Position numbers and translations under genes: made by a program. A stretch of DNA of 64,000 bases from Pleurocapsa sp. PCC 7327 (lineage in GTDB: Bacteria; Cyanobacteriota; Cyanobacteriia; Cyanobacteriales; Microcystaceae): NCBI RefSeq assembly GCF_000317025.1, contig NC_019689.1, positions 4,573,501-4,637,500 of the forward strand, given 5' to 3'. Below the pieces are notes generated by a model. It was not told the DNA's origin. It did not search any database and saw only the letters and a list, made by a program, of their open reading frames with translations. This document shows positions 16,136 to 25,415 of the stretch, piece after piece (the stretch's first letter is position 1; each line of letters begins with the position of its first letter).

Positions 16136-17359
16136 ATGATTCATCAACCACCAGCAGGGGCAAGAGATTTACTCCCCCTAGAAGTCGTCCAAAAAGGCTG
16201 GATTAACGATCGCCTCCAAGAAGTGTTTCGGCAATGGGGGTATCAACGCATCGTCACTTCGACAATTGAATGGCTCGATACGCTCATGGCTGGCGGCGCG
16301 ATCGAGCGTTCGACGGTCATTCAACTGCGCGAAGAATCGGAGGGAACGCTAGGACTGCGCCCGGAATTAACGGCTTCTATTGCTCGCGCCGCCGTAACTC
16401 GTATGGCAGACGCTACCTATCCGCAACGCCTCTGTTATCGCGCCAATGTCTTTCGCAATCCCCCGCCGGGATACCACGGACGGCAACTGGAGTTTTATCA
16501 AGCCGGAGTTGAGTTGCTTTTTGCTGGCGGCGTGCTGGCAGATGCAGAAATTCTGTTACTGCTCGCTGACTGTTTGGATAAGCTAGGGCTGCAACAGTGG
16601 CAGTTGCTCCTGGGAGAAGCTCGATTGACGCGATCGCTGCTGTCTCCTTTTCCAGACTCCCTACGACGACAAGTTCGCTATTGTATCGCTCAACTCGATC
16701 GCATTGCCCTAGAAAATCTAGACTATCCCTCTCCTGCGCTCAAACAACGGGCAATGGTTTTGTTCGACTTGCGCGGCAAACCTGCCGATGTTCTGCAAAC
16801 CGTGATGGGTTTTGAGCTAGATGAAGCCGCCCAACAGATTGTCGGTAACCTCAAATCCCTCGTCGAACTCCTGCAAAAAAGCTCTCCGAAGCCGTTTCCT
16901 TTGATTTTGGATCTCAGTTTTCTACAAACCTTTGACTATTACACCGGAATTGTTTTTCAGGCAGTCAGTCAAAGCGAAAATCAACTTTGCATCCTCGGAC
17001 AAGGCGGACGCTACGACGAATTGTTAGGCGTATACCATCCCCAAGGCAAAGCCGCTCCAGGAATCGGTTTTTCTCTCAATCTAGAAGATTTGCACCTCTG
17101 TCTCCTCTTTAGTGCGGCTCTCCCCCAGCAAACGCCGCCGATTGACTGGCTCGTTGTTGCCGAAACGCCTCAAGCACAGGCAGCAGCGTTTATCTATGCC
17201 CAAAGGTTAAGGAATAAAGAGCCTCGGCTTCGAGTCGAAGTAGATTTGGGCGGGCAATCGCCTCAAGCCATCCGCGACTATGCGCGTCGCTGCCGTATCA
17301 ATTGTCTTGCCTGGGTAAGAGAAGACTTAGAGGCACTCGTCGAGACTTTAGGTTGCTGA
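16136..17359 (+). CDS. hisZ: ATP phosphoribosyltransferase regulatory subunit
   Basis: Histidine biosynthesis, first step. HisZ is a catalytically dead histidyl-tRNA-synthetase paralogue that partners the short HisG and confers histidine feedback. The protein (about 407 residues) has the class II synthetase-like core: PPAGARDLLPLEV, motif 2-like LGLRPELTASIARA, NVFRNPPPGYHGRQLEFYQAGVE, and the late FDYYTGIVFQAV and LGQGGRYDELLG. It has no C-terminal anticodon-binding domain of HisS type. The ATG at 16136 is preferred to the TTG four codons before it. hisG is not in the window. Confidence 0.93.
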   Translation: MIHQPPAGARDLLPLEVVQKGWINDRLQEVFRQWGYQRIVTSTIEWLDTLMAGGAIERSTVIQLREESEGTLGLRPELTASIARAAVTRMADATYPQRLCYRANVFRNPPPGYHGRQLEFYQAGVELLFAGGVLADAEILLLLADCLDKLGLQQWQLLLGEARLTRSLLSPFPDSLRRQVRYCIAQLDRIALENLDYPSPALKQRAMVLFDLRGKPADVLQTVMGFELDEAAQQIVGNLKSLVELLQKSSPKPFPLILDLSFLQTFDYYTGIVFQAVSQSENQLCILGQGGRYDELLGVYHPQGKAAPGIGFSLNLEDLHLCLLFSAALPQQTPPIDWLVVAETPQAQAAAFIYAQRLRNKEPRLRVEVDLGGQSPQAIRDYARRCRINCLAWVREDLEALVETLGC

Positions 17360-17379
17360 AAAAAACAAGCTTGCGATCG

Positions 17380-19083
17380 CTAGAAAATTTTTAAAGTTCG
17401 CAAACGATTCAGAGCAGCCGCTAATTCAAAGCGTCGAAATAAGGCTAAATCTCCTTGAGGAAATTCGGTCAAGATATCTAATCCTTTTGCCTGAATATCC
17501 TCCATGACAAGTTCTAAAATCTCCGGAATCGTTCGCTTTCTGTCGAGATATTTCTCTTTAGCATAGACAATCGCAGACGCGATCGCTCTCAACTGTCCGG
17601 GATCGACAATTTGTTCTACAGCAGCTAAATCGATATCTTCTTCTCCAAAAGCCACTTCATCGACATCGCGTACCTTTAACTTGACTGCCTTGCGCCCGCG
17701 ACTGGGATCGATGCTTTCTGCTAAAGGAATTCTGGGAGTGATTTTTCCGAATCGTTCTCCGCCTTCTCGAATGCGTTTGTTAAGATGTTCTTTGGCGATC
17801 GCTTTGGCTTTTTCGGTTACGTCTTGCGGTTGAAAATTCTCCATGGCAATAACGGTATCGGCTACGTCAAAATAATCACCGCTGCCGCCCATAACTAAAA
17901 TAGTAGAAACGCCATAATCGCGATAAAGTTGTCTGACTTTATCAATAAAAGGAGTAATCGGTTCTTTATCTTTAGAAATTAACTGTTGCATGCGGCGATC
18001 GCGAATCATAAAATTTGTCGCTGAGGTATCTTCATCGACTAGCAATAGTTCCGAACCTATCTCTAAAGCTTCGATAATATTTGCCGCTTGAGACGTACTT
18101 CCACTCGCATTTTCTGTCGAAAAATTCGTTGTCGAACGACCTTGAGGCAACTGATTAATAAACGGAGAAATATCGACCCCGACGATACTGCGCCCGTCCT
18201 CAGCGCGAATTTTTACCGCCGTAGAATTGGCGATCGCAAATTCTCTTCCATCTCCAGGGATATGATTGTAAACTCCTAATTCAATCGCTTGTAATAAAGT
18301 CGTTTTTCCGTGATAGCCACCGCCTACAATTAAGGTAATTCCCATCGGAATTCCCATTCCTTTAATGGCTCCTCGATTGGGGCAATTAAATTCAACTTCT
18401 AGGGAGGGTGGAGACTGAAAAGCAACAGCATCTTTTAATAACGGACGGAAATCTACACCACTTCGTCGCGGCAAAATCGAATCATTAGCAATAAATGCGA
18501 CTAATCCTCTTTCTTTTAACTGTTGCCGCAGCCAATCGGCATCTTCATTTGTTTCTACGTGCTTTTGAATTTCTCGTGCATTCAGCGAGGCATATTTAAG
18601 CTTTTTCTCGACGATTTCCGGGATATCTTTGCATAGCATTTCTGCCGCCTGACGACCTAAAATCGTCCGTCCTCGTGCGGGAAGTCCGACTAAAAATCTT
18701 GCTTCAACCCATTCGTCATCAATAAAAGCAGAAGTGCGTTCTAATATTTCTTGTCCGGTGCGAACGATAGAAATCAATCCACTTTTTCCCGTGCCGCGAT
18801 AGGAACTTAAATCTCTGGCAACGCGCTCGAACTGACGAGTGAGATAATCTCGTAAGGCAACTTCTCGACTAGCAGACTGGTAGAGACTGCGAGGAAACTT
18901 AGCGATTGACTGGGGAACTTTGACGATGAATTTGCTAGGCGAGGCAAAGGGATCGCCCTGTACGCGATCGATAGTCAGGGTAAAATCCGGAAACTGGTAG
19001 CTTCCCTCGATCTCTTTATAAGCTTTGTAACCGCGTCCGTCTAGTTGCAGCAAAGTGGAGCGCAGATTTTCTCGATCTGACAT
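17380..19083 (-). CDS. ABC-class P-loop ATPase (COG3044 type)
   Basis: About 567 residues of a conserved predicted ATPase of the ABC class. The N-terminus LDGRGYKAYKEIEGSYQF is the family signature. Walker A is GGGYHGKTTLLQAIE (about residues 255-270), Walker B is SELLLVDEDTSATNFM, and the segment NASGSTSQAA resembles an ABC signature. No membrane helices are predicted, so it is a soluble enzyme, not a transporter. Function is unknown. The ATG at 19083 is chosen over a TTG eleven codons upstream because relatives begin near the DGRGYK motif. It ends 20 bp from the convergent hisZ stop. Confidence 0.85.
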   Translation of the reverse strand: MSDRENLRSTLLQLDGRGYKAYKEIEGSYQFPDFTLTIDRVQGDPFASPSKFIVKVPQSIAKFPRSLYQSASREVALRDYLTRQFERVARDLSSYRGTGKSGLISIVRTGQEILERTSAFIDDEWVEARFLVGLPARGRTILGRQAAEMLCKDIPEIVEKKLKYASLNAREIQKHVETNEDADWLRQQLKERGLVAFIANDSILPRRSGVDFRPLLKDAVAFQSPPSLEVEFNCPNRGAIKGMGIPMGITLIVGGGYHGKTTLLQAIELGVYNHIPGDGREFAIANSTAVKIRAEDGRSIVGVDISPFINQLPQGRSTTNFSTENASGSTSQAANIIEALEIGSELLLVDEDTSATNFMIRDRRMQQLISKDKEPITPFIDKVRQLYRDYGVSTILVMGGSGDYFDVADTVIAMENFQPQDVTEKAKAIAKEHLNKRIREGGERFGKITPRIPLAESIDPSRGRKAVKLKVRDVDEVAFGEEDIDLAAVEQIVDPGQLRAIASAIVYAKEKYLDRKRTIPEILELVMEDIQAKGLDILTEFPQGDLALFRRFELAAALNRLRTLKIF

Positions 19084-19160
19084 AAGATCGCCAAGAGGAA
19101 ATTCAATTGTTTCCAAACTACCACGAAAAAACGCGCTCTATTGGTTAGACGAATCCAAGC

Positions 19161-19619
19161 TCAACTGCACTCGGTTTGATAAACTTCCTCTGCAACTCGT
19201 TTGAGTCGTTTTAATTGAGCTTTCATATCGTTTTTTGTCCAATTGGCAGCAAAGCGATCGAATCCCCAACCGATCAGCGGATTGGGAATCTCGAATTCAA
19301 AGCGATTGATGAGTTGCGTTCCTTTGGGGTTGGGTTGGCATTCCCAGCGATCGCGTCCTTTAAAAAAACCATCAAATTCCCATACGATTAATCCTGGTTC
19401 TCGTTCGACTACTACGCTTTTTAAGGTAGGTTCGATAACAGGAATTTTAATAATAAATCGACTTCGACTTCCTATCTTGGTACTCCATTCGCCAACGGGT
19501 TGGCAACGCAAAACTGGATTTAACCAGCGATGCATCAGATCGAGATCGGTAATGCAACGCTCGACAATTGTTGAACTGGCATTAATTTGAACTGATTGTT
19601 CAAAAACTGTCTTTTCCAT
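19161..19619 (-). CDS. SRPBCC/START-like (polyketide cyclase-type) protein
   Basis: A 152-residue helix-grip protein: KTVFEQSVQINASSTIVERCITD at the start, the LMHRWLNPVLRCQPVG turn, LIVWEFDGFFKGRDRWECQP strands, and a long C-terminal helix ending LKRLKRVAEEVYQTECS. The fold makes a deep hydrophobic pocket for lipids or pigments; the ligand is unknown. It lies between the ATPase gene and the hydrolase gene, all on the minus strand, so a transcription unit 21278 to 17380 is plausible. Confidence 0.8.
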   Translation of the reverse strand: MEKTVFEQSVQINASSTIVERCITDLDLMHRWLNPVLRCQPVGEWSTKIGSRSRFIIKIPVIEPTLKSVVVEREPGLIVWEFDGFFKGRDRWECQPNPKGTQLINRFEFEIPNPLIGWGFDRFAANWTKNDMKAQLKRLKRVAEEVYQTECS

Positions 19620-19670
19620 CAGAGCTAACGTGCAAGCTTCTAATACATTAATCCAAACTTGCCTGACTTT

Positions 19671-20543
19671 CTAAGCAACCACTTGGCGATCGCTACTCAA
19701 AAGCTTGCTTTCAATGAAATTATTCGCTTTCATAATTTCATCGAGATAAATATTCGTTTCTAACAAACAAGCATGACCGCTGTCAGGCAGGATGACCGTT
19801 TGAGCGTTAGGCAGAAAACTGTCTAATCGTTTCGCTTCTTCCATTGACGGCAGTACCCGATCGCCAGTACTGGCAATCAGTAACGTAGGTTGAGCGATGC
19901 GGCGCAAATCGTTGTCGGCAACCGCGAAATTCTTCAGTAGCGACAATCGCCATGATACAACATGGGGCGGTATGGAATTCATTGCTCTCAGTAAAGCCAT
20001 GCGATCGCCTGACGACATTCTCTCTAAAGAAGCCAAAAAAGGCAACAACGCCAAGGCTGACACTGGATGTAGAAAGTCCGGCATCCAGTGAGTAATTTGA
20101 ATTCCCCAACTCAAGCACGGTCGTCGATTGAAAGAAGAGGACGGATTGACCAAAATGAGGCGATCGAACAGCTTCGGTGCTTCTAAAACCAATTTCAGTG
20201 CCAAACATCCCCCGAAAGATTCGCCGCACAGATAAATGGGATGAGGGGAGGCATGAGATTTTCCATTTCCATCCCCCCATCTTCTTGTCTCCCCGTCTCT
20301 TTGTCTCTTAAGAAGTTCGTTTTTGATAAGAGCGACGGTTTTCTTAGCAAGACTATCCCAGTCGTTCATATCGTCTGGGGGAATAGCCAAACACCGAATA
20401 TCAAAAAACTTGGCTAATCGATCGGCTTGTCGTTGATAGAGTTGACCCGTCCCATCCATTCCAGGCAGAAAGATAAACAGGGGCAACTCTGGCTGGATGG
20501 GGGTTGGAGCAATAAAACTCAGACGACTGGTGATTTCTGACAT
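19671..20543 (-). CDS. Alpha/beta hydrolase resembling the hydrolase half of phytyl ester synthases
   Basis: A 290-residue alpha/beta hydrolase. The oxyanion segment is FIFLPGMDGTGQLYQRQADRL, the nucleophile elbow CGESFGGCLALKL, the acid near LIASTGDRVLPSMEEAKRL and the His in PDSGHACLLE. FLPGMDGTG, NPSSSF and ASTGDRVLPS-x-EEAKRL recall the N-terminal half of plant phytyl ester synthases PES1/2, where a hydrolase is fused to an acyltransferase. Here a PlsC-type acyltransferase gene lies immediately upstream, its stop touching this ATG. A divided version of that activity is possible. A low-complexity insert (residues about 80-95, LLKRQRDGETRRWGDGNG) is unusual. Confidence 0.8.
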   Translation of the reverse strand: MSEITSRLSFIAPTPIQPELPLFIFLPGMDGTGQLYQRQADRLAKFFDIRCLAIPPDDMNDWDSLAKKTVALIKNELLKRQRDGETRRWGDGNGKSHASPHPIYLCGESFGGCLALKLVLEAPKLFDRLILVNPSSSFNRRPCLSWGIQITHWMPDFLHPVSALALLPFLASLERMSSGDRMALLRAMNSIPPHVVSWRLSLLKNFAVADNDLRRIAQPTLLIASTGDRVLPSMEEAKRLDSFLPNAQTVILPDSGHACLLETNIYLDEIMKANNFIESKLLSSDRQVVA

Positions 20544-21278
20544 TTAACTAGATTCGGTTTGCAACAGTTGGGCGATTTCTTGGCGACAGTAATCGGTTAA
20601 TTCGGTAACTACCTGTTTGGCGCTTCCTCCCTGATACTGTTGGCGGTGCCGTGCGGTAATCCAATAAGGACGACCGATTAATACATTAGCATGGCGATAG
20701 ACTAACACTGGATGCCATCCTGCGCCATTGAATAGGGGTTCTGAGGGATCGAAAAGCCGCAGCAACCGCACGGGAAAGATTAAAGCGATGTTTTCGGCTT
20801 CCGACGCGATCGCGACGGGCAGTACCGCTAAGTCGGGAACCGATGCTCTGAGGGCTAAATGAGCAAATCCTCGCTGAAACTTCCTCATTTCCCTGGGTTG
20901 GGTTAACTGGATCATCGGCGAAGCCCCTTCGGGAAAGATTCCCACCCATTGCCGAGATTGCAATAGTCTAGTGGCTCGCTCGAAAAATTGTCTCCCGCGT
21001 TTTTTCGGTTCATCTAAGGGGATGCAGCCTAGTAGGTCGATCGCTTCTTTTAAGATTGGTGTTTGACCCATATAGCGATGGCAGGCAACGCGAACTGGTC
21101 GTCTGAGCGCTTGAATTAAAATCGGGGCGTCCATAAAACTGCGATGATTGCTCACAACCACCACTGCGCTAGCCTCTTGGGGAATCCGGTCTTCATGATA
21201 AACAAACATCCGCATTCCCATCGCCCCCAAGAGCGATTGAGAAACCGGAAGAGAAGTCTTAGTTAAGTCGTAGGACAT
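20544..21278 (-). CDS. PlsC-type 1-acylglycerol-3-phosphate acyltransferase
   Basis: Membrane-associated acyltransferase of about 244 residues. Block I is NHRSFMDAP (NH-x4-D catalytic pair) and block III is VGIFPEGASPMIQL (acceptor-phosphate site). It could acylate lysophosphatidic acid, but because it is coupled without spacing to a phytyl-ester-synthase-like hydrolase gene, an acyl transfer to another alcohol such as phytol is an alternative. The ATG at 21278 (MSYDLTKTSLPVS) is preferred; a longer frame adds 13 hydrophobic residues without a clear ribosome site. Confidence 0.85.
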   Translation of the reverse strand: MSYDLTKTSLPVSQSLLGAMGMRMFVYHEDRIPQEASAVVVVSNHRSFMDAPILIQALRRPVRVACHRYMGQTPILKEAIDLLGCIPLDEPKKRGRQFFERATRLLQSRQWVGIFPEGASPMIQLTQPREMRKFQRGFAHLALRASVPDLAVLPVAIASEAENIALIFPVRLLRLFDPSEPLFNGAGWHPVLVYRHANVLIGRPYWITARHRQQYQGGSAKQVVTELTDYCRQEIAQLLQTESS

Positions 21279-21790
21279 AAGCAAAAGAGGCTGTGTAAAA
21301 TAAAAGATAAAAGGCACGGTCAGCCGCGATCGCGAGTGAAAACTTTACCTAGGCTCTTTGACTCAGCTCGAACGAATTGCTCTGCTTGCTAAGGTTAGAA
21401 GCCTCTCTAGCTTCGATTCCTTTCATGACTGTCACAGTCAACCCGCTTCTATCCTCAAACATTTCGTTCGGTAATGCATCAGCTTTGAGGCATAACCCAA
21501 TTGGTTGGATCGATCTCAAACTGCTTAATATTACTTTACCTCAAGTCGAGTTCGTACTATACTGGAGTGATTTAATAGTTTTTACTAAAAATTAATTCAT
21601 CCTCATTCCGTATTTTCCCATAGGCGAAAAGCTTAACAATGTTTTTATCGATACAAGCAAAGGAGCTAGATTAAGACAGATATAAGGTCAACAAAATAGC
21701 AACTAAAATAAGAAATTGGAGCTTTGCGCCAGAGCCACTAAAAGAGCATTGGCGCTTGTTATTCTTTTTAGATAAGTTATATAAGATTAC
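21279..21790. other. Divergent intergenic region with a TGACTGT-C-ACAGTCA palindrome
   Basis: Upstream of both the acyltransferase gene (minus) and metG (plus), so it must hold promoters for each. The perfect palindrome TGACTGTCACAGTCA at 21426-21440 (7-bp arms around one base) looks like a protein-binding site. A 72-codon open frame at 21377-21595 shows no family similarity or ribosome site and was not accepted as a gene. Confidence 0.4.
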
Positions 21791-23392
21791 ATGAGTCCAG
21801 ATAAGACAAGTAACCGTAAATTTGCCCTAACAACACCGCTATATTACGTAAACGATATTCCCCATGTAGGGAGTGCCTACCCGACCATGGCGGCAGACGC
21901 GATCGCGCGTTTTAAACGTCTCCAGGGAAATTCCGTGCTTTTTATTACAGGAACCGACGAACACGGACAAAAAATTCAACGAAAAGCTCAAGAGAAAGGA
22001 TTAGCACCTCAAGAATACTGCGACCAAATCGTACCGAGTTTCGAGGCACTTTGGCACAAACTCAATATTCGCTACGATCGCTTCAGTCGTACCACATCAG
22101 AACGCCATCGCGCGATCGTCAACGAATTCTTTGGGCGAGTCTGGGATCGCGGCGATATTTACCTGGCGCGGCAACAGGGATGGTATTGCGTTGCCTGTGA
22201 AGAATTTAAAGAAAAAAGGGAATTATTAGAAGGGGGCGAATGCGCCATCCATACTAACTTGAAAGCTGAATGGCGAGATGAAGAAAATTATTTTTTTCGA
22301 CTCTCAAATTACCAACAGCAGTTAGAAAGACATTATGAAGACAACCCCGATTTTATCCAACCTGAGAGCCGTCGCAATGAGGTTCTAAATTTTGTCAGAC
22401 AGGGACTGCAAGACTTTTCTATTTCTCGGATTAATATGGATTGGGGATTTCCAGTCCCTCGCGATCCCAAACATACCATTTACGTTTGGTTCGACGCACT
22501 TTTAGGGTATGTTACCGCTCTACTAGAACCAGAGCAAGAACCCACTTTAGAGAATGCCTTATCTCAATGGTGGCCCATCAATTTACATTTAATTGGTAAA
22601 GATATTTTGCGCTTTCATGCCGTTTATTGGCCCGCCATGTTAATTTCGGCAGGATTGCCTTTACCAGGTAGAGTATTCGGACACGGATTTCTGACTAAAA
22701 ACGGACAAAAAATGGGAAAAAGTTTGGGAAATACCCTCGATCCTTTTGATTTAGTCAGTCGCTATGGGTCTGATGCGGTGCGATACTATTTTCTTAAAGA
22801 AATTGAATTTGGACGGGACGGTGATTTTAATGAAACTCGATTTATAAACATTCTCAACGCGGATTTAGCCAATGACCTTGGCAATTTACTCAATCGAACT
22901 TTAGGTATGGCGAGGAAATACTGCAATGGAGTTGGTCCGCAACTGAGTGCAGTAGATATTTCTGAAGATAATCCTCTAAAAGCTTTTGGAGTAGAATTAG
23001 GCGATCGCGTTGCGAAAGCCTACGACGATCTTCGTTTTCATCAAGCCTGCGAAGAAATTTTTACGCTGATTCGCAGCAGTAATAAATTCATTGATGAAAG
23101 CGCTCCTTGGAGTTTATTTAAAGCAGGCAAACAAGCAGAAGTCGAACGAGTTTTATATTCAGTTTTAGAATCAGTCAGACTGAGCGCTTATCTGTTATCA
23201 CCTATCATTCCCAATTTGAGCAGTAATATTTATCAACAACTCGGTTTTTCTCTTGATTTTAACGAATTCGATCGCGTTAAAAAAATTGCTCCTTTTAGCG
23301 AACACGCTCGTTGGGGAAAACTAACGGCTAACCAACAGTTAAGTAAGCCTCAACCGATCTTTGCCAAACTGGAACACCCCGGTGAGGATTAA
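21791..23392 (+). CDS. metG: Methionyl-tRNA synthetase
   Basis: Charges tRNA-Met with methionine. Class I synthetase with the HIGH-type motif HVGSAYPT (residues about 25-32), the zinc/CP-domain region WYCVACEEFKEKRELLEGG, and the KMSKS-type loop NGQKMGKSLGNTLDPFDL. The 533-residue protein ends after the anticodon-binding helical domain and lacks the C-terminal EMAP-II-like tRNA-binding domain of longer MetG forms. This matches the short bacterial type with a single CxxC knuckle. Start at ATG 21791. No T-box or other leader was recognised. Confidence 0.97.
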   Translation: MSPDKTSNRKFALTTPLYYVNDIPHVGSAYPTMAADAIARFKRLQGNSVLFITGTDEHGQKIQRKAQEKGLAPQEYCDQIVPSFEALWHKLNIRYDRFSRTTSERHRAIVNEFFGRVWDRGDIYLARQQGWYCVACEEFKEKRELLEGGECAIHTNLKAEWRDEENYFFRLSNYQQQLERHYEDNPDFIQPESRRNEVLNFVRQGLQDFSISRINMDWGFPVPRDPKHTIYVWFDALLGYVTALLEPEQEPTLENALSQWWPINLHLIGKDILRFHAVYWPAMLISAGLPLPGRVFGHGFLTKNGQKMGKSLGNTLDPFDLVSRYGSDAVRYYFLKEIEFGRDGDFNETRFINILNADLANDLGNLLNRTLGMARKYCNGVGPQLSAVDISEDNPLKAFGVELGDRVAKAYDDLRFHQACEEIFTLIRSSNKFIDESAPWSLFKAGKQAEVERVLYSVLESVRLSAYLLSPIIPNLSSNIYQQLGFSLDFNEFDRVKKIAPFSEHARWGKLTANQQLSKPQPIFAKLEHPGED

Positions 23393-23526
23393 ACGTCACG
23401 ATCCCTACCAGAAACTCGATCGAAAGCAAGCGAGCAGATTTAGCTGAGAGGCTCGAAACTATGATAATAACAAATCTTTTTTTAGATAACAAAACAGCTT
23501 TTCATAATAAACGGGGAATAAAAAAA

Positions 23527-24132
23527 ATGTTTGACGATTATGACACTAACCCGATCTTTACGCCGGAGCAAGTATTAGAAAATCGGGGAAGAGTGGCGAT
23601 TTTTATCGACGGATCGAACTTATTTTATGCAGCGCTTCAATTGGGCATCGAAATCGATTACACCAAACTTCTCTGTCGCTTGACAGCAGGATCGCGCCTG
23701 CTGCGGGCGTTCTTTTATACTGGGGTCGATCGCACCAACGAGAAACAACAGGGGTTTTTGTTGTGGATGCGCCGCAACGGCTATCGAGTCATTGCTAAAG
23801 ATTTGGTGCAACTCCCCGATGGCTCGAAAAAAGCTAACCTAGATGTAGAAATTGCCGTCGATCTCATGGCATTGGTAGGCGCATACGATACAGCCGTAAT
23901 CGTCAGCGGAGATGGGGATCTCGCCTACGCCGCCGATGCAGTAAGCTATCGGGGAGCGAGAATTGAGGTAGTCAGCTTGCGATCGATGACCAGCGATAGT
24001 TTAATCAATGTAGCCGATCGCTACATCGACCTAGAACAAATCAAAGAAGAGATTCAAAAAACGCCCAGACAGAGTATAGGTTATACTAGCTTCTCTACTC
24101 TAGGGGCGTTGGACGAGGATAAACCCAGATGA
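23527..24132 (+). CDS. LabA-like NYN-domain protein
   Basis: A 201-residue NYN (PIN-like, DUF88) protein. Conserved acidic motifs are AIFIDGSNLFYAALQLG, KANLDVEIAVDLMALVGAYD and VIVSGDGDLAYAADAV, as in presumed metal-dependent RNases. In Synechococcus elongatus the homologue LabA modulates circadian output; that role is not shown here. The ATG at 23527 follows GGGGA at good distance and gives the usual N-terminus; the frame extends 22 codons further up, but poorly. Its TGA overlaps the ATG of lptC by 4 bp, so translation of the two is coupled. Confidence 0.85.
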   Translation: MFDDYDTNPIFTPEQVLENRGRVAIFIDGSNLFYAALQLGIEIDYTKLLCRLTAGSRLLRAFFYTGVDRTNEKQQGFLLWMRRNGYRVIAKDLVQLPDGSKKANLDVEIAVDLMALVGAYDTAVIVSGDGDLAYAADAVSYRGARIEVVSLRSMTSDSLINVADRYIDLEQIKEEIQKTPRQSIGYTSFSTLGALDEDKPR

Positions 24133-25268
24133 AAATAGGCGCTCTTGTCAAGGGAGGTTTGTTAGCGATTTTGTTGCTGAGCCTTGGGGCATGTCAACAG
24201 CAAAGAGAGCAACCGGAAAAAGTCGATAACAATTCTTCCCCTGCCTCAGAGCCAGAAACTCGCCTAGTTTTGAATAATGCGACCTTAGAACAATCGAATA
24301 ATCGGGGACAACCCCTTTGGAAAATTCAGGTAGAGAAAGCTAGCTACAGCCCCGATCGCAAAATGGCACAAGTGAGTAAAATTCGGGGAAATCTCTATCA
24401 AGACGGCAAAGTTGTTTTGCAAGTCAGCGCAGATACGGGAGAAATTTATAGAGACGGCGAGCAGATTTTTCTCAAGAAAAATATTATTGCCACCGACCCG
24501 CGCAACGGAGCCGTTATCCGCAGCGAAGAAGTAGAGTGGCGACCGAAAGAAGACGTGTTGATGGCACGCCAGAATCTCAGGGGTAGCAATGCCAAATTTA
24601 ACGCATTGGCAAAAGAAGGCAAATACTATACTCGGCAAGAACGCCTGGAATTGATTGGCAATATTGTCGCCACGGCCAAAGAGCCACAATTGCAACTGAA
24701 AACCGAGCATCTAAATTGGAATATTTCCCAAGACAAGGTAATTGGCGATCGCCCGTTGACGATGGTTCGCTTCCAAGATAAAACGGTTACTGACAGAGTA
24801 GCTGCCGATCGCGGCGAGGTCAATCTCAGAATTGCCAGCACCACGATTCAAGATCGCGTCGAGTTTCGCTCCGTCGATCCCCCAGTCCAGATTGCCGCCG
24901 ATACAGTCACCTGGAATTATCGAAATCGCCTCGTTCTCTCCAATCGACCAGTCCGACTGTATCATTATACAGAGCAAGTGACCATTACGGGCAATCAGGC
25001 ACAGGTAGATTTAGCCAAAGAAGTGGCTCGACTCAAAGGCGGCGTTCGGGGATATGGCAGCCGCAACCAGGCAAAACTTTATTCTCGCGAGATGACCTGG
25101 TATGTTTCCTCGCAGAGAGTCGAGGCAGTGGGAAACGTAATTTACGAGCAAGCCGATCCTCAGTTTAATGTAACGGGAGATAGGGCAGTGGGAAGGCTTC
25201 AAGATAATAACGTCGTCGTCAGCGGCAATAGTCAAGATAGAGTGGTGACGGAGATCGTTCCCGAATAG
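24129..25268 (+). CDS. lptC: LptC-like LPS-transport lipoprotein
   Basis: Periplasmic component bridging the inner-membrane LPS exporter LptBFG with LptA. It has a lipoprotein signal (GLLAILLLSLGACQQQ, lipobox Cys about residue 22). The LptC domain follows (NNRGQPLWKIQVEKASYSPD, GEIYRDGEQIFLKKNIIATDPRNG), then further OstA-like beta-jellyroll repeats (ADTVTWNYRNRLVLSNRPVRLYH, ITGNQAQVDLAKEVARLKGGV). At 379 residues it is much longer than E. coli LptC (191), as is usual in cyanobacteria. The start overlaps the LabA-like gene by 4 bp. Confidence 0.85.
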   Translation: MKIGALVKGGLLAILLLSLGACQQQREQPEKVDNNSSPASEPETRLVLNNATLEQSNNRGQPLWKIQVEKASYSPDRKMAQVSKIRGNLYQDGKVVLQVSADTGEIYRDGEQIFLKKNIIATDPRNGAVIRSEEVEWRPKEDVLMARQNLRGSNAKFNALAKEGKYYTRQERLELIGNIVATAKEPQLQLKTEHLNWNISQDKVIGDRPLTMVRFQDKTVTDRVAADRGEVNLRIASTTIQDRVEFRSVDPPVQIAADTVTWNYRNRLVLSNRPVRLYHYTEQVTITGNQAQVDLAKEVARLKGGVRGYGSRNQAKLYSREMTWYVSSQRVEAVGNVIYEQADPQFNVTGDRAVGRLQDNNVVVSGNSQDRVVTEIVPE

Positions 25269-25415
25269 GAGATCGCGATCGAATAAGGCTTTTGAAATTT
25301 AGATAAATAAATAACGCCTATTTAAAATATAAATTTGACTTGACTCCCGACCAAAGATGAGGAACACTATTAGCGTAATAGCAATCTGAATGGTGTGAGG
25401 AGAGGTTGAATTCAG

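Noticed and set aside
21377-21595. A 72-codon frame in the plsC-metG intergenic region
   Set aside because: No ribosome site, no recognisable domain, low coding character.
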